Assembly: GCF_007830115.1 (NCBI RefSeq)
Contig: NZ_VLKP01000002.1
Location: 333,072-397,071, forward strand
Origin: Aerolutibacter ruishenii
Lineage (GTDB): Bacteria > Pseudomonadota > Gammaproteobacteria > Xanthomonadales > Xanthomonadaceae
Length of the DNA: 64,000 nt
Reading direction: 5' to 3'
This document shows positions 30,726 through 39,933 of this stretch, piece after piece. The translations under genes and the position numbers were made by a program. The notes under the pieces were generated by a model. That model searched no databases and was not told the DNA's origin. It saw only the letters and a program-made list of their open reading frames with translations. Within the stretch, counting starts at the first letter, position 1; each line of letters begins with the position of its first letter.

Positions 30726-32005
30726 CGGCATCCCCCATTGCCCTTGCACTGCTGCTGGCTGCGGCCGACCCGATCCTGCCGCCGCACGAAACGCCGGCGG
30801 CGACCACGGTCGCCGATTCCGGGGAAAGCCACGAGCAGCAGTTGCTTCGCGCGAGGGAGCTGGCCACCAATGGCCAGCGTGACGCGGCGCTTGCCCTTTA
30901 TTCAACGATGCTTGAGCGCTCGCCTGGCAATACCGATGTGCTGCTCGCCCGTGGACGCACTTTGGCGTGGATGGGGCAGTGGCAGCAATCGGAGGCGGAC
31001 CTGCAGGCGGTGGTGGATAGATCGCCGACGTATGCCGATGCGTGGTCAGCGCTGGGCGACATGTACCTATGGAGCGACCGCTCCACCCAGGCCGTGCAGG
31101 CCTATGGCCGCTGGCAGGCCTTGCAGCCGCAAGATCCTGACGCCCTCCTGGCGCGGGCCCGCGCCCATCGGTCGGCGGGTGAGCTCGATGCCGCGCGCGC
31201 CGACTTCGAGGCGGCCCGCGCATTGGGAGCGGACCAGGCCTTGGTCGACGCCGCGATTCGCGCCCTCGAACCACGTGCCTCCAGTCCCGATGCCGCTGCG
31301 GCGGACGGGTATCGGTGGGCCGCGCGCATCGGCGCGGCCAGGACAACGTTCCGTCCTGCGCGTGATGGCTGGACCGAGCAGTCAGCGTCGCTGCGTCGGT
31401 ATTTCGAGCGCGGCTCGCTGGGCCTGGAATGGTTGGGCGCGCGACGGTTTGGTCAGCGCGACGCCGCTTGGGCGCTGGATGGCTACGTTGACCTCTGGAC
31501 GCGGGCGTATGCCAACCTGCGTTACCAGCATGCGCCCACGCCGGACCTGTTTTCCGACCGGTCCTGGCGCGTGGAGCTGTACCAGGGCGTGGGACGTGGC
31601 TGGGAGTTGTCGGCCAGCTACGACCAGCTCGACTTTGGCGGATCACCCACGGAGTTGTATGGCCTGGGCGTGGGCCGCTACGTGGGCAACTTCTACCTGC
31701 GCGGCCGAGCGCTTTACGTGCCCGATGTGGATTCGCACAGCCTGAGCTTCAAGGGACTGCTTCGGTATTACTACGCCGGCAATGGCGACGAGTATGTGGA
31801 AGTGACAGGGGGCTCCGGACGCACGACAGAGTCACGTAGCGGCGCCGGGGGCGCGGTGCTGGACGACAGCAGTTCGTCGGCCAGCGTGGCGTTCGTCAAG
31901 TACCTGACGCCGCGACTTGGGTTCAAGGTGGGGGCGAACTACGCCGACAACGTGGACGGCTATTCCGAACGTGGCATCTCGGCATCGGTCTACACGCGCT
32001 GGTGA
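30722..32005 (+). CDS. YaiO-like outer-membrane beta-barrel protein with TPR domain
   Basis: A 427-residue exported protein with a short N-terminal hydrophobic signal (about 1-15). Residues about 35-200 are TPR repeats (QRDAALALYSTMLERSPGNTDVLLARGRTLAWMGQW and following). From about 205 to the end is a barrel of alternating strands (SASLRRYFERGSLGLEWLGARRF ... ISASVYTRW) ending in an aromatic residue, as outer-membrane proteins do. TPR plus barrel is the architecture of the export porins PgaA and BcsC; the barrel resembles the YaiO family. It is the likely outer-membrane exit for the polymer made by the preceding synthase, whose stop overlaps its ATG. Confidence 0.84.
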   Translation: MTASPIALALLLAAADPILPPHETPAATTVADSGESHEQQLLRARELATNGQRDAALALYSTMLERSPGNTDVLLARGRTLAWMGQWQQSEADLQAVVDRSPTYADAWSALGDMYLWSDRSTQAVQAYGRWQALQPQDPDALLARARAHRSAGELDAARADFEAARALGADQALVDAAIRALEPRASSPDAAAADGYRWAARIGAARTTFRPARDGWTEQSASLRRYFERGSLGLEWLGARRFGQRDAAWALDGYVDLWTRAYANLRYQHAPTPDLFSDRSWRVELYQGVGRGWELSASYDQLDFGGSPTELYGLGVGRYVGNFYLRGRALYVPDVDSHSLSFKGLLRYYYAGNGDEYVEVTGGSGRTTESRSGAGGAVLDDSSSSASVAFVKYLTPRLGFKVGANYADNVDGYSERGISASVYTRW

Positions 32006-32018
32006 GCAGGCCGTTCCG

Positions 32019-34391
32019 ATGAGCCACGGAGGAACTGCGCGTCCACGCGCGCAATGCATTCGCCAGGCCTTGGCCAGCTTTGCGTGGTTGCTGCCGGCGG
32101 TGTTGTTGGCGTTCATTGTGGCCCACGCGATCGAATTGGCCGCAGGCAGCCGGGCAGCGGAAGGAACTGGCGTCCTGTGGCTGCTCGGGTCGGCGCTGTG
32201 GTCGGATCTGTTGGTAACCGTCAAATGCGCGCCACTGCTGTTCGTGCTGTCGCTGCCGGTGCTGGTGCTGGGTCGGGGGGGCTGGCGGCTGGTGGGCGTT
32301 GGTCTGCCATGGTCGGTGCCGGTACTGGCGCAGGCCATGTTGGGCGAGTACTTCCTGACTACGCGCGTGCCGCTGGGCGCCGATCTGTTCGGTTACTCAT
32401 GGGGCGAGTTGCGCACCACTGTGGTAGCCGGTGCGGAAATCGGCCCACGTGCGGTGGTCGCGCTGATTCTGCCTTTGGCCGCGCTGTGGTCTGGCTTGTT
32501 CTGGTTTGGTCGTCGGGTGCCCGCCACCCCGCGGGCGGTGCCAGGTGCCGCTCTCCTGGTGCTGGGCATTTTCGGTATCTGGACGCTGCCCTCGCGCGTT
32601 GATGCGCGCCATTTCCACAGTGAGGACAGTTACAACCTGAGCGCGAACAAGGCCGGGTTCCTGCTGGATGAGAGCCTGGCCTACCTGCGACGCCGCCATG
32701 CAGGTCCCGCCACGCCGCCCGCACCCGCGGTAACCGGGGGCCAGGAACGGCCCGGACTCGATCCGGATTTCCCGTTCCTGCATGGCGAACAGACACCGGA
32801 CACGCTCGGGCCGCTGTTTGCCACGTCGCCCGCCGACCCGCCGCCGAACCTGGTCTTCATCGTGGTTGAAGGCCTGGGGCGGACCTTCTCCGGCCCGGGT
32901 GCCCGCCTGGGTAGCTTCACCCCTTTCCTTGACGAACTGGCCACGCGCAGCCTGTACTGGGAGAACTTTCTCGCCGTGCAGGGCCGCACCTTCGCGGCAT
33001 TGCCGTCGATCTTTGGTTCGCTGCCGTTCGCCGAGCAGGGATTTGCTGCGCTGGAAGAGCGCATGCCCAGCCACGCGACGTTGCTGAGCGTGCTCAAGGA
33101 CAATGGCTACGCGCTCGCGTTCTATGCCGGTTTCGATCCGGATTTCGACAACGAGCGACAATTCCTGCTGCGCCAAGGCGTCGATCGGATCGTAGGGCCC
33201 GACCAGTTCGGCGGCCGGTACCGCAAGGCGAACGACTGGGGGTTTGCCGATGGAGACCTGGTCGACCGCGTGCTCGAGGACGCCGCGGGTGCCGCGCCCG
33301 CGGTGACGGTGATCCAGACCATTACCCTGCACACGCCGTATACGTTCCCGGGGCAGGCCGGGTATGCCGAGCGGCTGGAGCGGCATCTGGATGTGCTGGG
33401 GGTCGTCGAGTCGCGGCGGGCGGCCTACCGCTCGCAGCGCGCCATCTACGAGTCGATCCTGTACACCGACGATGCGCTGCGACGCTATTTCGAACGCATG
33501 CGCGAGCGGCCGGAATTCGCCAACACCGTGTTCGTGGTCACCGGCGACCATCGTCTGCCCGAGATCCCGATGGACACGCGGATCGAGCGCTACCATGTGC
33601 CGCTGCTGGTGTATTCGCCGCGACTCAAGCAGCCGCGACACATCCGTTCGGTGTCCTCGCAGTTCGACATCGCCCCCTCGCTGCTGGCGTGGTTGGGCAG
33701 CCAGCACGGTATCCGCACGCCGACCCGGGTGGCTTGGCTGGGTAGTGGACTCGACGTCGAGGCCGGCTTCCGCAATGTGCACGCATTCCCGTTGAAGCAG
33801 ACCAAGGGTAACCTGGTCGACTTCATTTCCGGCCATTACTTCGTCAACCAGGGCGCTTTGTACGCGTTGCGCGACGGCATGGAGATCGAGCCGGTGGACG
33901 ATGCAGAAGCTTTGCAGCGAATCAATGTCGAGTTCGATCGCTTCCGCGCAGCCAATGACCAGCTCGCAAGAGGCTTCGCACTGGTGCCGGAGGATGCGCC
34001 GAGGACGCTGTCCGTCTTCCGGGAGCAGGATCGCGTGGCTCTCGCGCTGCCGCCGCCGGTGGGTTTGGCGGTGGAGCGCGTGGTAGTGCCGGAAGCGGCA
34101 AATGCCGATGCGCTGGAGGTAGAGGTGGTGTTTGCCAACGGCGCCGTCACGCCATCGCCCCCGTTTGTGCCGCTGCTGGTGCTGGCCGATGCCAGCGGCC
34201 GTGAGGTGAGTGAAACCTATGGCCCAGCGATGGTGCTGGCGGCGGGGGAGCGGGCGAGTGTTCGTGTGCCGCTCAAGTCGAGCGGCGTGGCTGCAGGCGC
34301 ATACTCGCTGGCGGTCATCCCGTCGCATCCAGACACCGGCAAGCCGGTGGGCGCGGGGAAGTTCCGTGTTGCCCTGTCCCTGGAAAAGTGA
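32019..34391 (+). CDS. LtaS-like sulfatase-fold phospho-transferase (membrane)
   Basis: A 790-residue protein with about four to five N-terminal membrane helices (20-42, 68-84, 97-115, 142-163, 173-190). A large periplasmic alkaline-phosphatase/sulfatase domain occupies about residues 275-620, with a beta-rich C-terminal extension to the end. Positions expected for lipoteichoic-acid synthase are present: Glu284 (VVEGLGR), nucleophile Thr324 (VQGRTFAALPS), His438 (LHTPY) and Asp510-His511 (TGDHRLPE). Relatives move phosphoglycerol or phosphoethanolamine from lipids onto glycans. Thr rather than Cys/Ser at the nucleophile argues against a true sulfatase. It starts 13 bases after the barrel gene and is probably used to decorate the exported polymer, which is inference. 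Confidence 0.84.
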   Translation: MSHGGTARPRAQCIRQALASFAWLLPAVLLAFIVAHAIELAAGSRAAEGTGVLWLLGSALWSDLLVTVKCAPLLFVLSLPVLVLGRGGWRLVGVGLPWSVPVLAQAMLGEYFLTTRVPLGADLFGYSWGELRTTVVAGAEIGPRAVVALILPLAALWSGLFWFGRRVPATPRAVPGAALLVLGIFGIWTLPSRVDARHFHSEDSYNLSANKAGFLLDESLAYLRRRHAGPATPPAPAVTGGQERPGLDPDFPFLHGEQTPDTLGPLFATSPADPPPNLVFIVVEGLGRTFSGPGARLGSFTPFLDELATRSLYWENFLAVQGRTFAALPSIFGSLPFAEQGFAALEERMPSHATLLSVLKDNGYALAFYAGFDPDFDNERQFLLRQGVDRIVGPDQFGGRYRKANDWGFADGDLVDRVLEDAAGAAPAVTVIQTITLHTPYTFPGQAGYAERLERHLDVLGVVESRRAAYRSQRAIYESILYTDDALRRYFERMRERPEFANTVFVVTGDHRLPEIPMDTRIERYHVPLLVYSPRLKQPRHIRSVSSQFDIAPSLLAWLGSQHGIRTPTRVAWLGSGLDVEAGFRNVHAFPLKQTKGNLVDFISGHYFVNQGALYALRDGMEIEPVDDAEALQRINVEFDRFRAANDQLARGFALVPEDAPRTLSVFREQDRVALALPPPVGLAVERVVVPEAANADALEVEVVFANGAVTPSPPFVPLLVLADASGREVSETYGPAMVLAAGERASVRVPLKSSGVAAGAYSLAVIPSHPDTGKPVGAGKFRVALSLEK

Positions 34392-34457
34392 GCGCACTGC
34401 CTGCGCGTCCTTGCCCGGATTCGCGGGCGGCGCCCGGGATGCCCTGGAGACCCGTCG

Positions 34458-35417
34458 ATGAGAACGCTCTGGCTCTGCCTCCTGTTGTGTTGCCTTGTTT
34501 GGCCTGAGGCACGGGCCAAGGATTCACCGCGTGCGGTGTGGACGTGGGAAAAGCCCTCGTTCGCCATGCTGGAATCGCCACGGGTAGCGGAGGAGGCGTT
34601 GTCGTTCTTCCAGCGCAAGCGGGTCACGACGGTCTATCTGTACGCCGATTCGTTTGATGGGCGCAATCCGGTCCGGGATCGTCCCGAGCTGTATCGCGCT
34701 TTCATCCGGCGTGCCCACGCGCGTGGCATCCAGGTGTACGCGCTGCTCGGTTCCTGGTACCTGCATACCGAGCGCTATGTCCTGCCGCGACACCGTCGCG
34801 CAGCCCGCGCGATGCTGGCCGGGGTGCTGGAGTACAACGCCGGGGCCGCCCCGGACGAACGCTTTGATGGGGTCAACTACGACATCGAACCGCACCTGCT
34901 CGATGAGTGGAATGACGCCTCGCGCCATCGACTGCTGCTGGGATTCCTGGACATGACGGCGGACTTGATGGCCGATCGGCGCAAGTCCGGCCAGTCGCTG
35001 CCCATTGGCCCGGCGATGCCCTTCTGGTGGGATGGCATCACCCTCGAGTGGCGCGGGGCCCGCAAGACCGTGGCCGAGCACGTCATCGACGCCACCGATT
35101 ACGTGGCGTTGATGGACTACCGCAACCGTGCCGAGGGCCGCGATTCCATCCTTTCGCACGCCCAGGACGAGATGGACTACGCTGACAAGGTGGGCAAGCA
35201 GGTCGTGATCGGGCTTGAGTTCAATCCCGGCGAACCGGCCAAGCTGAGTTTCCACGGCATGGATGAGGCGGCGTTCGAGCGTGAAGCGGCCAAGGTGGAA
35301 GGTGCATACGGTGATCGCCCGGCTTTTGGCGGCTTCGTGTTCCATCACTACCTGGGCTACCGGCGTTTCGTACGCGATCCGGCTCCGAACGATCCGATTG
35401 TGCCGCCCTCACGTTAA
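34458..35417 (+). CDS. Secreted TIM-barrel glycosidase-like protein
   Basis: A 319-residue protein with a clear signal peptide (MRTLWLCLLLCCLVWPEARA, cut before KDSPRAV). The mature part looks like a (beta/alpha)8 barrel: VTTVYLYADS, RGIQVYALLGSWYL, FDGVNYDIEPHLLDEW, LPIGPAMPFWW, YVALMDYR and VVIGLEFN read as successive strands. DGVNYDIE (Asp137, Asp142, Glu144) resembles the DGxDxDxE catalytic strand of GH18-like enzymes, with Asn in place of one Asp. By analogy with the hydrolase half of PgaB it may trim the polymer during export. It is 66 bases after the transferase gene and ends the operon, overlapping the convergent LysR gene by four bases. Confidence 0.78.
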   Translation: MRTLWLCLLLCCLVWPEARAKDSPRAVWTWEKPSFAMLESPRVAEEALSFFQRKRVTTVYLYADSFDGRNPVRDRPELYRAFIRRAHARGIQVYALLGSWYLHTERYVLPRHRRAARAMLAGVLEYNAGAAPDERFDGVNYDIEPHLLDEWNDASRHRLLLGFLDMTADLMADRRKSGQSLPIGPAMPFWWDGITLEWRGARKTVAEHVIDATDYVALMDYRNRAEGRDSILSHAQDEMDYADKVGKQVVIGLEFNPGEPAKLSFHGMDEAAFEREAAKVEGAYGDRPAFGGFVFHHYLGYRRFVRDPAPNDPIVPPSR

Positions 35418-36391
35418 CGTTCCGAGTGTCCGGTGGCGTAATGGCCGCCGCGCTCGAACAGCGCCGGCTGGATCAATTCGGTGAACGCCCGCGCCTGCGG
35501 CGACAGGTACTTGCCCTTGCGCACCACGACGCCATAGCTGCGCGAGGGGAAATAGCGCGCCAACGAGCGCGTCGCCAGTCGTTCATGGTCGGCCTCGGTC
35601 AGGCAGATCGCGGTGACGATGCTGATACCCAGGCCCATTGCCACGTACTGCTTGATCACTTCCCAGCCACCGACCTCCAGCGCCACCGTATACGGCACCC
35701 GGTTCTGGTGGAAGACCAGGTCCACCAGCCGATACGTGGTCAATCGCTGTGGCGGCAGGATCAGCCCATACGGCGACAGGTCGTGCAGGGTCAGGTCGCC
35801 CTTGTGCGCCAGCGGATGGTCGCGCGGGGTGATCAGCATCGGCTCGAAGCGGTATACCGGCGCGTAGCTGAGGTCACCGGGCACGTCGATCATCGAGCCC
35901 ACCGCCAGATCCACCCCGTCCGAGCGCAGCAGATCCAGGCCTCCGGCGCCGGTGACGTTGTGCAGGGTCAGTCGCACCTCCGGGTGGGCGGCGCGGAACG
36001 CCTCCACAATCTTCGGCAGCAGGTAGAGGATGGTCGAAGTGCCGGCGGCCACGTTGAGCTCGCCGGCATCCAGGCCGCGCACCCGCTCGCGGAAACTCGC
36101 GTCCAACCCGTCCATGCCTTCGACCAGCGGCCGCGCCAGCTCATACAGCGCCTGGCCCTCGGCGGTCAGCGCCAGACGGCGCCCGCTGCGCTCCAGCAGC
36201 CGCGTGCCCATCTCGCGCTCCAGAGCCTGCAGCTGCAGGGTCACGGCCGGCTGGGTCAGGTACAGCGCGTCGGCCGCGCGCGACACCGAACCCAGTCGCG
36301 CGGTCTGGCAGAACGCCCGCAGCGGCTTCAGCCGGTCGCCCTTGTAGGCGAAACGCGGGGCCTTGGGTGGGCGTTCGGCCATTGGTTTCAT
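35414..36391 (-). CDS. LysR-family transcriptional regulator, divergent from aceB
   Basis: From ATG 36391 the protein has 325 residues (ATG 36382 is also possible). The N-terminal winged helix-turn-helix (LRAFCQTARLGSVSRAADALYLTQPAVTLQLQALEREMG) and the C-terminal two-lobed effector domain are of the LysR/CysB type. It is divergent from aceB with a 117-base AT-richer gap containing a perfect inverted repeat, so it probably controls the glyoxylate shunt genes and itself. The co-inducer is unknown. Confidence 0.88.
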   Translation of the reverse strand: MKPMAERPPKAPRFAYKGDRLKPLRAFCQTARLGSVSRAADALYLTQPAVTLQLQALEREMGTRLLERSGRRLALTAEGQALYELARPLVEGMDGLDASFRERVRGLDAGELNVAAGTSTILYLLPKIVEAFRAAHPEVRLTLHNVTGAGGLDLLRSDGVDLAVGSMIDVPGDLSYAPVYRFEPMLITPRDHPLAHKGDLTLHDLSPYGLILPPQRLTTYRLVDLVFHQNRVPYTVALEVGGWEVIKQYVAMGLGISIVTAICLTEADHERLATRSLARYFPSRSYGVVVRKGKYLSPQARAFTELIQPALFERGGHYATGHSER

Positions 36392-36404
36392 CTGTCTATT
36401 AGTT

Positions 36405-36420
36405 TGTTTAATGATAAACA
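36405..36420. promoter_or_regulatory. Perfect 6+6 inverted repeat, putative LysR operator
   Basis: TGTTTA (36405-36410) and TAAACA (36415-36420) are separated by four bases. The repeat contains the T-N11-A spacing expected of LysR boxes (T36408, A36420). It lies in the AT-rich gap between the LysR gene and aceB, 14 bases upstream of the regulator ATG and 88 upstream of aceB. A possible -35 (TTGAAA) begins right after it at 36421. Confidence 0.5.
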
Positions 36421-36508
36421 TTGAAAAAACTTGATTGTCAAATACAAGACTGCAGCGCATGTTGGTTTTGCACCGCAACACGCATCACCACCGTGAGGAG
36501 AGATTCGG

Positions 36509-38209
36509 ATGTCGGCAGTCTTGGCGGAAACGGTTCTGGCAGAACAACCCATGCCCCGGAACGGGGTGGTGTCGGTCACCGGCATCGAGGTGACCGCGAC
36601 CCTTCCGGGGCAGGACACGTTGCTGACGCCGGTAGCCCTGGACTTCCTGGCCGGCCTGCACCGCCGTTTCGAGGCCACCCGCCAGGTTCGCCTGGCCGCT
36701 CGCCGCGAGCGCCAGGCCTTCTTCGACGCCGGCGGCCTGCCGGACTTCCGTGCCGACACCGTGGCCATCCGCAGCAGCGACTGGCGCGTGGCGCCGATCC
36801 CGGCCGCGCTGCAGGACCGTCGCGTGGAGATCACCGGCCCGGTCGACCCGAAGATGGTGATCAACGCGCTCAACTCCGGCGCCAACTGCTACATGGCTGA
36901 TTTCGAGGACAGCACCGCGCCAACCTGGGCCAACCTCGTCGCCGGGCAGCAGGCCCTGCGCGCCGCCGTCGCCGGCACGCTGGAATACACCGCCCCGGGC
37001 ACCGACGCCGCCCCCGGCAAGCACTACGCGCTCAAGCCCTTTGCGCAGCAGGCGGTGCTGCTGGTTCGCCCGCGCGGCTGGCACCTGGACGAGAAGCACG
37101 TGCGCATCGATGGCGCATCGATGTCCGGCAGCCTGTTCGACCTGGGCCTGTTCGCCTTCCATAACGCCAAGACGCTCGCCGCCAAGGACCGCGGCCCGTA
37201 CTTCTACCTGCCCAAGCTGCAGTCGATGGAAGAGGCGGCGCTGTGGAACGATGTGCTCGACCACGTCGAGCGCGCCCTGGGCCTGACGGCCGGCCAGCTC
37301 AAGGTCACCGTGCTGATCGAGACCCTGCCGGCCGTGTTCGAGATGGACGAGATCCTGCACGCGCTGCGCGGCCGCATCGCGGGCCTCAACTGCGGGCGCT
37401 GGGACTACGTGTTCTCGTACATCAAGACCTTCCGTCGCCACCGCGACAAGGTGCTGCCTGAGCGCGGCCAGGTCACCATGATCCAGCCATTCCTGCGCGC
37501 CTACTCCGAGTTGCTGATCCAGACCTGCCACAAGCGTGGCGCGCACGCGATGGGCGGCATGGCCGCGCAGATCCCGATCAGCGGCACCGACGCGGCGAGC
37601 ATCGAGGCCAACCAGGCCGCGCTGGCCAAGGTCCGCGCCGACAAGCTGCGCGAGGTCACCGCAGGCCACGACGGCACCTGGGTGGCGCACCCGGCGCTGA
37701 TCCCGCTGGCACGCGATGTGTTCGACGAGCGCATGCCCACCCCGCACCAGCAACACGTCAAGCGCGAAGAGGTCATCGTCACCCGCGACGACCTCATCAA
37801 GCCGTCGTTGGGCACCATCACCCGCGCCGGCTTCGAGAACAACGTCGAGGTCTGCGTGCGCTACCTGGCCGCGTGGCTGGACGGCAGCGGCTGCGTGCCG
37901 ATCCACTGGCTGATGGAGGATGCGGCCACCGCCGAGATCGCCCGCGCCCAGTTGTGGCAGTGGCTGCACCACGCCGATCCCCGCGCCGACGGATCGCACG
38001 GCCAGCCACTGTGCCTGGATGACGGCAGCGAAGTGGACTTCGCCCTGCTCGAACGCGCGCTGCTCAACCTGCCCGGCAAGCTCACCGACCGCCTGCAGAT
38101 GCCCGGTGGCAGTCGCGTGGCCGAGGCCATCGGACTGCTCGACCGGCTCACCCACGCCGACACCCTGGAGGACTTCCTGACCCTCCCGGCCTACAGGCGA
38201 CTGACCTGA
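36509..38209 (+). CDS. aceB: Malate synthase A
   Basis: Condenses glyoxylate with acetyl-CoA to malate in the glyoxylate shunt. The 566 residues fit isoform A. Signature sequences include [12 protein letters not shown], the catalytic core around [33 protein letters not shown], and [22 protein letters not shown] lies about ten bases before ATG 36509. It is followed by aceA after 268 bases, so both shunt enzymes are together. Confidence 0.96.
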   Translation: MSAVLAETVLAEQPMPRNGVVSVTGIEVTATLPGQDTLLTPVALDFLAGLHRRFEATRQVRLAARRERQAFFDAGGLPDFRADTVAIRSSDWRVAPIPAALQDRRVEITGPVDPKMVINALNSGANCYMADFEDSTAPTWANLVAGQQALRAAVAGTLEYTAPGTDAAPGKHYALKPFAQQAVLLVRPRGWHLDEKHVRIDGASMSGSLFDLGLFAFHNAKTLAAKDRGPYFYLPKLQSMEEAALWNDVLDHVERALGLTAGQLKVTVLIETLPAVFEMDEILHALRGRIAGLNCGRWDYVFSYIKTFRRHRDKVLPERGQVTMIQPFLRAYSELLIQTCHKRGAHAMGGMAAQIPISGTDAASIEANQAALAKVRADKLREVTAGHDGTWVAHPALIPLARDVFDERMPTPHQQHVKREEVIVTRDDLIKPSLGTITRAGFENNVEVCVRYLAAWLDGSGCVPIHWLMEDAATAEIARAQLWQWLHHADPRADGSHGQPLCLDDGSEVDFALLERALLNLPGKLTDRLQMPGGSRVAEAIGLLDRLTHADTLEDFLTLPAYRRLT

Positions 38210-38424
38210 TCCCACCGGCGCGCGGCGCCAGCAGGTGCTGACCACGGTCAGCGCCAACGGCCCCGGCTTGTCTGCACGCAGGCATCCGCGATGCCGTCAC
38301 CAAACCCACGCCGGATGGCCCGGCCTCCCGTTACGCGACAGCCCACGACACAACGCCCACCGGCCCTGCCATCCGCCAAACGAACCGCTAGACAGATTTC
38401 GCTTCACCCACCCAGGAAGACGCC

Positions 38425-38460
38425 ATGTCTTTCCCGCCACGTCCCAAGCCAACCCCCTAG
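38425..38460 (+). CDS. Putative 11-residue proline-rich leader peptide upstream of aceA
   Basis: A short frame encoding [11 protein letters not shown] begins at ATG 38425, five bases after a good Shine-Dalgarno (AGGAAG, 38414-38419). It stops at TAG 38458-38460, 17 bases before the aceA ATG. Five of its eleven residues are proline, with one Pro-Pro. The rest of the 268-base aceB-aceA gap is C-rich, with no gene or strong hairpin that I can see. Whether it is translated is unknown; it may be chance. Confidence 0.35.
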   Translation: MSFPPRPKPTP

Positions 38461-38477
38461 ACCCGAGGAATGCCGCC

Positions 38478-39776
38478 ATGACCACCAAGCTCCCCACCGC
38501 CGACCAGCTGCGCCACGACTGGGCCACCAACCCCCGCTGGGCCGGCATCACCCGCCCGTACTCGGCCGAGGACGTGGTGCGCCTGCGCGGCACCGTGCCG
38601 GTGGAGCACTCCATCGCCAAGCTTGGCGCGGAGAAGCTGTGGAAGTCGCTGCACACCGAGGACTTCATCAACGCCCTCGGCGCGCTGACCGGCAACCAGG
38701 CCATGCAGCAGGTCAAGGCCGGGCTCAAGGCGATCTACCTCTCCGGCTGGCAGGTCGCCGCCGATGCCAACATCGCCGGCGAGATGTACCCGGACCAGTC
38801 GCTGTACCCGGCCAACTCGGTGCCGCAGGTCGTGCGCCGCATCAACAACACCCTGCTGCGCGCCGACCAGATCCAGTGCGCCGAAGGCAGCGGCGACATC
38901 GACTTCCTGCAGCCGATCGTGGCCGATGCCGAGGCCGGTTTCGGCGGCGTGCTCAACGCCTTCGAGCTGATGAAGGGCATGATCGAGGCCGGCGCTTCCG
39001 GCGTGCACTTCGAGGACCAGTTGGCCAGCGTGAAGAAGTGCGGCCACATGGGCGGCAAGGTGCTGGTGCCGACGCGCGAGGCGGTCGAGAAGCTGGTCGC
39101 CGCCCGCCTGGCCGCCGACGTGATGGGCGTGCCGACCCTGATCGTCGCGCGTACCGACGCCGAGGCCGCCGACCTGCTGACCAGCGATGTCGACCCCAAC
39201 GACGTGCCGTTCACCACCGGCGAACGCACCGTCGAAGGCTTCTACAAGACCCATAACGGCCTCGACCAGGCCATCAGCCGCGGCCTGGCGTACGCACCGT
39301 ACGCCGACCTGGTGTGGTGCGAGACCGGCAAGCCCGACCTGGAGTTCGCGCGCAAGTTCGCCGAGGCGATCCACGCCAGGTTCCCGGGCAAGCTGCTGGC
39401 CTACAACTGCTCGCCGTCGTTCAACTGGAAGAAGAACCTCGACGACGCGACGATCGCGAAGTTCCAGAAGGAAATCGCGTCCTACGGTTACAAGTTCCAG
39501 TTCATCACCCTGGCCGGTTTCCACAGCCTGAACTACGGCATGTTCAACCTGGCGCACGGCTACGCGCGCCGCCAGATGAGCGCCTTCGTCGAGCTGCAGG
39601 AAGCCGAGTTCGCCGCCGCCGAGAAGGGCTTCACCGCGGTCAAGCACCAGCGCGAGGTCGGCACCGGCTACTTCGATGCGGTGACCCAGACCATCCAGGG
39701 TGGCCAGTCGTCGACCGTGGCGCTCAAGGGCTCGACCGAGGAGGAGCAGTTCCACGAGGCGCGCGCGGCGGCCTGA
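38478..39776 (+). CDS. aceA: Isocitrate lyase
   Basis: Cleaves isocitrate to succinate and glyoxylate, the first shunt step. The protein is 432 residues, the usual bacterial length. The catalytic loop KKCGHMGGK with its reactive cysteine is present, as are [37 protein letters not shown] and [18 protein letters not shown] 38478 has GAGGAA eight bases upstream. It may be co-transcribed with aceB. Confidence 0.97.
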   Translation: MTTKLPTADQLRHDWATNPRWAGITRPYSAEDVVRLRGTVPVEHSIAKLGAEKLWKSLHTEDFINALGALTGNQAMQQVKAGLKAIYLSGWQVAADANIAGEMYPDQSLYPANSVPQVVRRINNTLLRADQIQCAEGSGDIDFLQPIVADAEAGFGGVLNAFELMKGMIEAGASGVHFEDQLASVKKCGHMGGKVLVPTREAVEKLVAARLAADVMGVPTLIVARTDAEAADLLTSDVDPNDVPFTTGERTVEGFYKTHNGLDQAISRGLAYAPYADLVWCETGKPDLEFARKFAEAIHARFPGKLLAYNCSPSFNWKKNLDDATIAKFQKEIASYGYKFQFITLAGFHSLNYGMFNLAHGYARRQMSAFVELQEAEFAAAEKGFTAVKHQREVGTGYFDAVTQTIQGGQSSTVALKGSTEEEQFHEARAAA

Positions 39777-39823
39777 GGCCCAGCCCGCGACAGACGGCGT
39801 GGACACGGACGCCGGGCCACGCC

Positions 39824-39845
39824 GGGCCGGACATGACGCCGGCCC
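39824..39845 (+). terminator. Hairpin downstream of aceA
   Basis: GGGCCGG (39824-39830) pairs with CCGGCCC (39839-39845) across an eight-base loop, 48 bases after the aceA stop. A direct repeat of ACGCCGGGCC overlaps its left arm (39809-39828). There is no T-run, so intrinsic termination is uncertain. Confidence 0.3.
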
Positions 39846-39933
39846 GTTGGCGTCGATGGGACTTTTGGCATTCGACAGGGATTGGTCGAGATGCGTATCG
39901 TCGACTTCCCGCTCCCGGTTTGGTTCAGTTGGC

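Noticed and set aside
31832..32338. Minus-strand open frame between the barrel and transferase genes.
   Set aside because: Overlaps the ends of two coupled plus-strand genes and shows no coding motif.
39809..39828. ACGCCGGGCC repeated twice, considered as the start of a CRISPR or tandem array.
   Set aside because: Only two adjacent copies with no spacers; the right copy overlaps a hairpin. I found no regularly spaced repeats anywhere in the window.
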